Shown here piece by piece: positions 53,086 through 59,514 of a stretch of DNA of 59,514 nucleotides. The notes under the pieces were generated by a model, which made no database searches, was not told the origin of the DNA, and worked only from the letters and a program-made list of their open reading frames with translations. A program made the translations under genes and the position numbers. Each line of letters opens with the position of its first letter. Position 1 is the first letter of the stretch. The stretch comes from an uncultured Paracoccaceae bacterium (GTDB taxonomy: Bacteria > Pseudomonadota > Alphaproteobacteria > Rhodobacterales > Rhodobacteraceae). The DNA is taken from positions 1 through 59,514 of the forward strand of contig CAKZTM010000105.1 in assembly GCA_937920555.1 (NCBI GenBank), written 5' to 3'.

Positions 53086-53537
53086 TGATGGCAAAATCCG
53101 CGCCACCTGACAGCCTGTTTCTGGGCACCGGCTGGTCTTTTCCGCCCTCCTTTGACGGCCGCGACGGCCACCACCAGACCGTGAGCGGCGAGCAGGACAT
53201 CATTCAAAGCCTGACAATCCTGTTTCTGACCCGGCCCGGTGAGCGGGTGATGCATCCCGATTACGGCTGTGCTCTGCGCGATCTGGTGTTTGAACCCATG
53301 AACGACGAAACCGTGGCCGCGATCAAAAGCACTATCAGACGCGCGGTGGTGTTTTTTGAGCCGCGCATTGACCTGCTCAACATTGATGTGAACGAGACCG
53401 ACTGGATCAATGGCTGGCTGTCGATCCAGCTTGAATATGAGGTGCGCAGCACCAATTCGCGCCACAATATCGTGCTGCCCTTCTACCAATCCGAGGGCAC
53501 GCTATTGGCCGACATCCCCTCAATGATCCTCGAATAA
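53085..53537 (+). CDS. GPW/gp25-family baseplate protein (Afp9-like)
   Basis: This 150-aa baseplate wedge protein carries the classic gp25 blocks: GWSFPPSFDGRD, VSGEQDIIQSLTILFLTRPG, then VMHPDYGCALRDLVFEPMND and IRRAVVFFEPRIDLLNIDV. It begins at either of two ATGs in TGATGATG overlapping the PAAR stop. It is the last gene of the plus-strand arm; the convergent 1111-aa gene ends 3 bases away, with no visible terminator between. In Afp, gp25 nucleates sheath assembly on the baseplate. Confidence 0.93.
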   Translation: MMAKSAPPDSLFLGTGWSFPPSFDGRDGHHQTVSGEQDIIQSLTILFLTRPGERVMHPDYGCALRDLVFEPMNDETVAAIKSTIRRAVVFFEPRIDLLNIDVNETDWINGWLSIQLEYEVRSTNSRHNIVLPFYQSEGTLLADIPSMILE

Positions 53538-53540
53538 CAC

Positions 53541-56500
53541 TCACGGAATAGGCAGATCTCTGGACTGCGCCCGTCTGAAAATCAGATAGAGCAGGACCGT
53601 CACAACCAGCGCCGCAAGCGCATATAACTGCGCCCAGGCAGAACACAGAGCGATCAGCACAAGGATCACAAAGACCGCAAGGAACAAGAACCGGACCACC
53701 ACAATGGCGCTGGCAACCCACCGCGAGAACATGCCGAAAAACAAGATCGCAGCAACCACTGCGGCCAACAGACCTGCGGCCACAAACAGCGCATTGCGGT
53801 TGGGACAAATATAGGTGCAGAGCTTTGACAACCCCCGGTCCGTGGCCACAAACAACTCATAAAACCATTGCGACACAGCACTGTCAGGGTCCGAGGCCAA
53901 ATACCCAAACACGCCTGCATCGTAAAAATGAAACCCAAGCTCATAGTCGATCGTGGCGACAAACTCCTCATATTGTTCATCGGGCACAGTGGCCCCCGCA
54001 ATTGGGATCGGCCAAAAGCCTACGCCGCCGAAACTGTCGTTGAAATACACCAGATCATCAAAGAACTGACCAAACGCGTTGAGGTCTTTGGGCCGCCCGT
54101 CCCGCCCCTCGCGCGCAAGGGCCTGATTGCCCCCCGGCGACAGGACCGGAATGACCTTGCGAAACAAATCCCGCCTGTTCTCGCCGCGAAACTCCCGCGT
54201 GGCCTCTATGCGCGAGCGCAGAACTTTCTTGGCATCGGTGGTCGGACGCTCCAGAAATACCAAGATCAGATTGACCGGCGCCACCTCCATATAGATTTGC
54301 GCATCACCCGGCTCCGCGCCGTCACCCTCCGCCTCCCTCTCCTGAACACCAGAACTGCCCTCCTTGGGCACTAACAATGGCGCGATCCGCTCAAATATTT
54401 TGGCATTGGCCGTTGCTTCGCTGAGGTCGAGATCAAATGCCAGATTAACGTCCTGACCTTTGCGCAACGCCCGCTTGAGCACGGTCACGAAACTGCGCAA
54501 TCCCTCAAAAAGATCGGTCTTAGCGGCCGCCGCCTCATCATAGCCGTCCACAACGATCGTCACCCCGTCGGGAACACTGCTATAGGTCGCATCCAGCCGC
54601 GAGAACGGACCGCCAACAATAGAGACATTCAGCTCCGCGGCCACTTCTCGGGCCAATGCAGCCGCCGTCGCACTGGTCCAATCCTGCCACCCGGACAGGC
54701 GCACATAAAGATCAGCCTCAACCTCAAACCGGTGCGCCTGACTGACAAAACGGGCCGCCGCATCTTGCCAAAGCTGGTCATAAATCACCCCGTCCGAGGT
54801 CACCTCAAGGCCGTCAAATGCGATCCGGTCAACCAAGCCGAAATCAATTTTTGGCAGGGCTTCGCGCTCCTCGTCTGTTGGCGCATCAGCAGCCGGATCA
54901 GTTTTCTCAGGGAACAGCCAAAACGGCACAACACCGTAAATCAGCCCGTTTTCCAACCGACTGCCCGAGCAATTGCAATCTTGCGCCACCGCCTCGAACC
55001 AACGCGCTTTGTTGATGCCCGGCGGATTAACAAGCGAGGCATCAATCAGCGCGGCCACCTGATTATCCGTGATCTCAGAGGCTTGTTTTGCAACCGTTGA
55101 CGGGGCTCTAAGGGCATCACTCAACAGGCCTTTTTCGGGATATATAACACCAGACAACGCAGCCAAATGATCGGCCAGATTGCTCAAATCCACCTGACCG
55201 GAAATGGTCGAGCTGGCCAGATTTGCAATCAACCCATCGGTGATCTGAAACTGCTGAGCAACCACATCGTCAATCAACTGCTTGGCCCGTAACAGTTCGG
55301 CTTCTATCTCTTTTGCGCGCACATCGGAAAGCTGCTCCATCACCCGGACCTTGATCAGATCGCGGCTTTCCACCTCAAAATATGCGCCATTAGAAATCTT
55401 CTCGACAATGGCCGCATTGGTTTCCTGAGCAGCCAGCGCTTGCACCGAAAAATCGGTGATCGCAAAGCGCTTAGCACTCTGGTCAGGATCGCGCGGCTCA
55501 ATCGCATCAAAGGGCTGATCGACAACGGGCGTTACATCCTCAGCCGAAGCCGCAGCAATATCCGCCGCCGCCGCATAATCGGCGGTAACCGCCTGTGTAA
55601 TATGATCTTTAAAAACCAGAAATAGCTTCTCTGACAAGGCAGGCTGGGCTGAGACGATGCCCAAAAACGGCTCCAAAAGTGCGGCGGCATCGCGCACGGC
55701 CGCGTCGGTTTTGGCACGGGTCAACCCCTCAGGGGGGACGGTGAAACTGCTGGTCACAGCACCATCGTGTTCGACCAAAGCGGCCACAAGCTCTGCGTTA
55801 CACGACCCTTGGGTCAGACCCATACTCTGGGTGATTGCCGCGACAATAGCGGATTTGGACGCAAAAAACTCCTCCTTCAAAGGCTCCAGCTCTGCGGCAA
55901 TGTCAGGCCCGTCCTCACCCGGCTCCGGCTCGGTCAGCCGGTAATAGGCGAACCGCCCCGGCGTCGCCGATTGCGGCCGCGTGCATTCAGCAGGCGCGGT
56001 AGCAGCACCCCCTTGAGGCGAAGTTGTCGGGGTCAGGGTGGTCTTGGGCACCCCCGCCACCTGCAAAGGCGCATAATCGGCCAGCAGCGCCAAAGTGGTT
56101 CCCGGCAACCCCATCAGCCGCAAAAAACGCGGTGCCGGGTCCAGCTTCATCCATGTCTCAAACGGCGCCGAGCCAAGTATCTCCAGCGCGCCGGCATATT
56201 GCCCTTCGATATCCCCAAGCCGCTCCATGGCCAACAAGAATTGCGCCGTGGTTTTAGCGCCGGGATAAAGTGCGCAAATGGCCGATAATTTGGCCGCGTC
56301 CTCTTGGGTTTGCACATCCGCCAGCATCGGATCAGCCGCCACAAGCGCATCGCGCGCGGCAGCGATGGCCGCTCTGGCCTCGGCTGATTTGGCAGCCAAA
56401 GCGGGCGGAATATCCGTGCAAGTGCGCTGGTCATTGGCGTAAAAATCGTTGATCTGCGCGACTTTCATCGCAGTAGATCCCGCAAGCGCCACAAAATCCC

Positions 56501-56876
56501 GATTAAAGCCGCCAAACCCCGCATTGGGAAAACCGGGGCTGGCGATCTCAGCGATCCATGTGGGCGCATCTTGGCTCAAACGCCCGTATTCAAGCGCCAA
56601 CGCCACGTAATTTGCACCCGATTGCTCCGATGGGACCATGGGGGCCTGCGCACACAGCTTTTGCAAAGCCGCCACCGTATCAGCGCCCAAACTCTCCCCG
56701 TCCGGGGCCAAAATAGTGCCCAGTCCGTCGCGCATGGTTTTCACGTCTGCCGGACCAACCTGCCCGGTATTTGCCCGCGAGATACTGGCGCAGGTGAATT
56801 CTTGCGCCTGCGCGGGCAACGCCGCCAGCCAACAAAACAACGCGACAAAAGCAGCCGTGAGATATTTGGGTATCAT
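53541..56876 (-). CDS. eCIS-locus 1111-aa membrane protein with degenerate GH18-like region
   Basis: This protein has a Sec signal peptide (MIPKYLTAAFVALFCWLAAL, then PAQA), a long Ala-rich helical periplasmic part (25-640) with several Cys, and a region near 640-965 that looks like a GH18 TIM barrel. That region shows GLIYGVVPFWLFPE, FGLVDRIAFDGLEVTSDG, GVTIVVDGYDEAAAAK near 771-786, and GGVGFWPIPI. Where GH18 chitinases have DGxDxDxE, this has DGYDEAAA, so the catalytic Glu is missing. Three C-terminal helices follow (about 1028-1050, 1055-1080, 1083-1100). Its start overlaps the ATPase stop (ATGA), so it belongs to the eCIS arm. It may anchor or dock the particle at the membrane, or bind glycan. 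The GH18 assignment is my reading and uncertain. Confidence 0.72.
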   Translation of the reverse strand: MIPKYLTAAFVALFCWLAALPAQAQEFTCASISRANTGQVGPADVKTMRDGLGTILAPDGESLGADTVAALQKLCAQAPMVPSEQSGANYVALALEYGRLSQDAPTWIAEIASPGFPNAGFGGFNRDFVALAGSTAMKVAQINDFYANDQRTCTDIPPALAAKSAEARAAIAAARDALVAADPMLADVQTQEDAAKLSAICALYPGAKTTAQFLLAMERLGDIEGQYAGALEILGSAPFETWMKLDPAPRFLRLMGLPGTTLALLADYAPLQVAGVPKTTLTPTTSPQGGAATAPAECTRPQSATPGRFAYYRLTEPEPGEDGPDIAAELEPLKEEFFASKSAIVAAITQSMGLTQGSCNAELVAALVEHDGAVTSSFTVPPEGLTRAKTDAAVRDAAALLEPFLGIVSAQPALSEKLFLVFKDHITQAVTADYAAAADIAAASAEDVTPVVDQPFDAIEPRDPDQSAKRFAITDFSVQALAAQETNAAIVEKISNGAYFEVESRDLIKVRVMEQLSDVRAKEIEAELLRAKQLIDDVVAQQFQITDGLIANLASSTISGQVDLSNLADHLAALSGVIYPEKGLLSDALRAPSTVAKQASEITDNQVAALIDASLVNPPGINKARWFEAVAQDCNCSGSRLENGLIYGVVPFWLFPEKTDPAADAPTDEEREALPKIDFGLVDRIAFDGLEVTSDGVIYDQLWQDAAARFVSQAHRFEVEADLYVRLSGWQDWTSATAAALAREVAAELNVSIVGGPFSRLDATYSSVPDGVTIVVDGYDEAAAAKTDLFEGLRSFVTVLKRALRKGQDVNLAFDLDLSEATANAKIFERIAPLLVPKEGSSGVQEREAEGDGAEPGDAQIYMEVAPVNLILVFLERPTTDAKKVLRSRIEATREFRGENRRDLFRKVIPVLSPGGNQALAREGRDGRPKDLNAFGQFFDDLVYFNDSFGGVGFWPIPIAGATVPDEQYEEFVATIDYELGFHFYDAGVFGYLASDPDSAVSQWFYELFVATDRGLSKLCTYICPNRNALFVAAGLLAAVVAAILFFGMFSRWVASAIVVVRFLFLAVFVILVLIALCSAWAQLYALAALVVTVLLYLIFRRAQSRDLPIP

Positions 56877-58234
56877 GGTGTGCGACCCTCTTTACGGAAT
56901 TCAAAGGCGATGCCTGACAGTAAATCTTTTTGACCAACCTGCGCCGCACCGCGCCGCAACGCGCTCACCGTGGCAAACCGCACCACGTTGACGATGGCAC
57001 CACCGACCAGCTCGTAGTTTTGGGCCAAGGCGTGAAGATCAACCGTGTCGTCGCGCGGAACCGGTGTGCCGTTGGGCCCGGACCCCGACAGCGCCGCCGT
57101 CCACAATTGCAACCGCGCCCCCTGATCGGGCTTGACGAAACCCACCAAAGACTGGAACCGCCGGGAAAAAGCGTCATCGATATTGCTGCGCAAATTGGTC
57201 GCCAAAATAGTGACCGCCGAACACATCTCGATGCGTTGCAACAGATACGACACTTCTTGATTGGCATATCTGTCATTGACCGACCCGCCGGAGGTGCGTT
57301 TGGCAAAAAGCGCATCGGCCTCGTCAAAGAACAAAATCCAGCTGCGCCGCTCGGCCTCGTCGAACACCCGCGACAGGTTCTTCTCCGTCTCGCCGATATA
57401 TTTGGAAACGGTTTTGGACAGATCAATCCGGTAAACATCCCGGCCCGTGCGCTGCCCCAAAATTGTGGCGGTCAAGGTCTTACCTGTGCCCGGCGGCCCG
57501 TAAAACAGGACCCGGTATCCAGGCGACAAACGTGCGCGCAACCCCCAGTCATCAAGGATCATAGGCTCGTGCTTGATCCATGCCTCGATATGTTCGATCT
57601 GGTCCATAACCTGTCTGGGCAACACAAGATCGTCTGCGGTCATCGCAGTAGACAAATATTGAGCGGGAAAATCCGGCGCGAAATTGGGCCGCGCCATCAC
57701 CCCGGTCAGGATCTTGTGCACAGTGTCATCGCGCATCGCCAAAATGCCGCCGAACACGCCCTTGCTGGCCCCCTCCGGCTCGATATGCACAAGATGACTG
57801 CTGATCAAAGGCGCATCGGGGCTGAACATCGGCGCATGGGCTGATCGTGCCGCCATATCGCACCCGGCAATCACAAAAAGCGCTGTCTCAACGGTGGGGA
57901 TAAAGCCCGGAAAATGCGGCTGTGTGACGCCGCCAAACTCGGTGAAGGGCCGCTTGAGAGACGCGTTTTGCAGCAAAAACGGATCAAGAAGAGACGGCTG
58001 CACATGGGCGGCCAACCCAAGGCCAAGCGCGATCCGTGGCCCCGGCCCTTCCAGACCATGGGCGCGGATCAACTGGCCCAAAACGCTTTGCGCGTCCAAT
58101 ACCGGCGGGGCGGGCAATTCAGCCACCGGTTTGGCCTCGAAAAACTCGGCAATGCGTTGATCGATGGCCGCGGCCAACCATGCCATCTCCTCGGCGATGG
58201 TGCCCGCGTTCAAAGCGCGCGTGTCATCCGCCAT
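56873..58234 (-). CDS. eCIS AAA+ ATPase (Afp15/Pvc15-like)
   Basis: From ATG 58234, with GGAGGAG 5 bases upstream, the protein is 453 aa. An N-terminal helical part (AEEMAWLAAAIDQRIAEFFE) typical of eCIS ATPases precedes the AAA core: Walker A FYGPPGTGKTLTA near 246-253, pore/GEtEK loop SKYIGETEKNLSRVFDEAE, Walker B WILFFDEADALF near 300-310, sensor ILATN near 343, and arginine finger DDAFSRRFQ near 358. Unlike ClpV in T6SS it has a single AAA ring. It is a hallmark of the Afp/PVC group, acting in particle assembly or recycling. It overlaps the upstream tape-measure gene by 11 bases. Confidence 0.95.
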   Translation of the reverse strand: MADDTRALNAGTIAEEMAWLAAAIDQRIAEFFEAKPVAELPAPPVLDAQSVLGQLIRAHGLEGPGPRIALGLGLAAHVQPSLLDPFLLQNASLKRPFTEFGGVTQPHFPGFIPTVETALFVIAGCDMAARSAHAPMFSPDAPLISSHLVHIEPEGASKGVFGGILAMRDDTVHKILTGVMARPNFAPDFPAQYLSTAMTADDLVLPRQVMDQIEHIEAWIKHEPMILDDWGLRARLSPGYRVLFYGPPGTGKTLTATILGQRTGRDVYRIDLSKTVSKYIGETEKNLSRVFDEAERRSWILFFDEADALFAKRTSGGSVNDRYANQEVSYLLQRIEMCSAVTILATNLRSNIDDAFSRRFQSLVGFVKPDQGARLQLWTAALSGSGPNGTPVPRDDTVDLHALAQNYELVGGAIVNVVRFATVSALRRGAAQVGQKDLLSGIAFEFRKEGRTP

Positions 58235-59514
58235 GACCACTCCTCCACGCCACATGCAGCGGCGCCGGCATCCAGCCAAACTTGATCACCGAAAACGACC
58301 ACGGCAGCTTTTCAAGCAGAATATCGAGGGTTTTAGGCGCGACCTTCAGGCTGTGCACACCGCCCTCTTCGGATAAAACACCATCACGCCTCAAAAACGC
58401 CTCGCGCACCCCATCCACAGATGTTTTCCCAAGCGCCGACCAATGCCCAAGAAAGGCGCTCAGCATCGATTGAACCAACTCGGCCTCTTGGTCCGTGATC
58501 TCTTGCGGAGATATCTCGACCCCCTGAGGCACACCGCAAAGCAGCCGTTCCAGCGGCATCGGTTGGCCTTGCCCCTCCGCATGGCCAAGAGCCGCGTAAT
58601 TCAGCAGACACACCGCCTTCATTTGCGCCTGTGGCCCCGCAAACGCCCCGTCATGGGTCAGTTGCAGCTCCCCAAACAGTCGCGGCACAAACGGGTTGAG
58701 AAGCGTAAGCCCAGAGGTCTGGGTCAGCAGCACCTCTCCGGGCTCCGGCTTAGCATTCTTGAGGTCTTGCGGGATGCGCGACAACTCCGCCAGCGCTTGC
58801 GCCACCGAAGGTGTGGCCGGGGCCTGCGGCGCTTGCTTGGGATCGCTGAGGCGGCCGGACAACACGCGGGCAAGGTCGCGGGCCGCATCGGCATTGCCCG
58901 CAAAAAACACCAAAGCCTGCTGGATCAATCCAGCGGTCCCACCCGTGGGCGGCAGGTGATCAAAGGCCAAAAGCAGCCGAAACCATGCCAGAAGATTGCG
59001 CGGGTCCGACCTAGGTGCAAGAACCTGCTCCAACACATCAAGCGCGGCCCCCGCATGGGGCGTCGCGGCAGGTCTGACGGCATCCAAAAACCGATCCAGT
59101 TGCGCTCGGGTCAAAAGCCCCGAAAGGCGCGCGCTGCGTGCAGGCCCGGTGGTTTTGTCGGCCAAAAGTGCCGCGACCTGCCCCTTGTATTTGGCCAGGG
59201 CGAGGGGCAAGGGCACGTCCGGCGGCCATGCGTGGCCCGCCCCATCAAGCAGGTCGGTCAGATAGCTCAGCGGGTCATCCGCGCGCGGCTTTTGCGGCTT
59301 CGACCCCTGCGCGGCAAGCGCCTCAATATCCACCGCCTCACCGGCCCGAATGGCCGCAATCACAGCCGCCAAAAAATGATCCGGCGCCCGCGCGGACTGC
59401 ATGGCCTCTAGAACAGCCTCAACCAAGGGCGGCTCTTGATCGTCATCCGGGAACAAGCCACGCAGCTCTGCGATAAGGTCACGGGGCTGAGACTGAGGCG
59501 GCCCCTGCGCGGCA
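58224..59514 (-). CDS. Contractile injection system tape-measure-family protein (partial, 5' end off window)
   Basis: The frame is open to the right edge. A TTG at 59456 is available, but upstream codons continue in frame (AAQGPPQSQPRDLIAELRGL), so the true start is probably outside. The C-terminal 180 residues carry the family's pattern: GLTLLNPFVPRLFGEL, MKAVCLLNYAALGHAEGQG, LERLLCGVPQGVEISPQEI, GHWSALGKTSVDGVREAFLR, and DILLEKLPWSFSVIKFGWM. The N-terminal region is Ala/Leu-rich helical. It fits the family named contractile injection system tape measure protein, and length-setting of the tube is the expected role. It is cotranscribed with the ATPase and the 1111-aa protein. Confidence 0.85.
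   Translation of the reverse strand, partial: AAQGPPQSQPRDLIAELRGLFPDDDQEPPLVEAVLEAMQSARAPDHFLAAVIAAIRAGEAVDIEALAAQGSKPQKPRADDPLSYLTDLLDGAGHAWPPDVPLPLALAKYKGQVAALLADKTTGPARSARLSGLLTRAQLDRFLDAVRPAATPHAGAALDVLEQVLAPRSDPRNLLAWFRLLLAFDHLPPTGGTAGLIQQALVFFAGNADAARDLARVLSGRLSDPKQAPQAPATPSVAQALAELSRIPQDLKNAKPEPGEVLLTQTSGLTLLNPFVPRLFGELQLTHDGAFAGPQAQMKAVCLLNYAALGHAEGQGQPMPLERLLCGVPQGVEISPQEITDQEAELVQSMLSAFLGHWSALGKTSVDGVREAFLRRDGVLSEEGGVHSLKVAPKTLDILLEKLPWSFSVIKFGWMPAPLHVAWRSGHGG

Noticed and set aside
52200..53489. 429-aa minus-strand frame opposite the VgrG, PAAR and gp25 genes
   Set aside because: It spans three well-identified plus-strand genes and their junctions; its translation is compositional shadow.
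44733..59514. A prophage or R-type pyocin instead of an eCIS
   Set aside because: DUF4157, DUF4255, the single-ring ATPase and the tape-measure-family protein are eCIS markers, and no phage head, integrase or lysis genes are in the window.

Overview
The window reads as the chromosome of a marine alphaproteobacterium, most likely a Rhodobacterales (Roseobacter-type) species. Reasons: moderately high GC; tightly overlapping operons with many GTG/TTG starts; a branched-chain-amino-acid-type ABC operon carrying an acyl-CoA ligase; a TRAP transporter; a small 'antifreeze'-type alphaproteobacterial protein; and a SqrR/BigR-like thiol regulator. This placement is inference from gene content; there is no rRNA or other marker gene here. 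I saw no tRNA, rRNA, CRISPR array or insertion sequence.

Layout. (1) 1-6478, minus strand: an FAD monooxygenase, then a chain of seven overlapping genes (acyl-CoA ligase, two small membrane proteins with a 77-aa ORF between them, LivG-like ATPase, a secreted small protein, LivH-like permease running off the left edge). (2) 6661-8150, plus: a small 'antifreeze'-type protein and a membrane-anchored helical protein. (3) 8304-31321: a large surface/exopolysaccharide locus. It holds a Wza-like lipoprotein, a Wzc-like tyrosine autokinase with a PPP-type phosphatase beside it, a membrane CapD/WbpM-type dehydratase, and an eight-gene minus-strand operon (glycosyltransferase, sulfotransferase, Wzx-like flippase, candidate Wzy, initiating sugar transferase, second sulfotransferase, FemAB-like acyltransferase, DegT aminotransferase). 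It continues with a 787-aa RTX-like Ca-binding protein, an O-antigen-ligase/polymerase-like protein, a TPR protein, a UDP-sulfoquinovose-synthase-like enzyme and a second CapD-type dehydratase. Together these suggest a sulfated and perhaps sulfonated polymer. (4) 31547-40624: a catabolic island with a TRAP transporter, SDR, split transketolase, a SAF-domain reductase (possibly DXR-like) and an acid-sugar-dehydratase-like enolase-superfamily enzyme; the substrate is unknown. (5) 40657-44623: an EamA exporter, an ArsR-family regulator with a two-cysteine persulfide-sensor signature, and 5-oxoprolinase pxpB-pxpC-pxpA.

(6) 44733-59514 and beyond the right edge: an extracellular contractile injection system (eCIS, Afp/PVC/MAC type), the most notable system in the window. 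The plus-strand arm encodes a DUF4157 protein with a possible effector tail, a DUF4255 cap protein, an unrecognised 247-aa protein, sheath, two tube proteins, a 58-aa DUF5908-like protein, a LysM hub protein, VgrG-like spike, PAAR tip and gp25-like baseplate protein. The converging minus-strand arm encodes the tape-measure-family protein (partial), an AAA+ ATPase and an unusual 1111-aa protein with a signal peptide, a degenerate GH18-like region and three C-terminal membrane segments. BaseplateJ-type and fibre genes are not in the window and are expected to the right.
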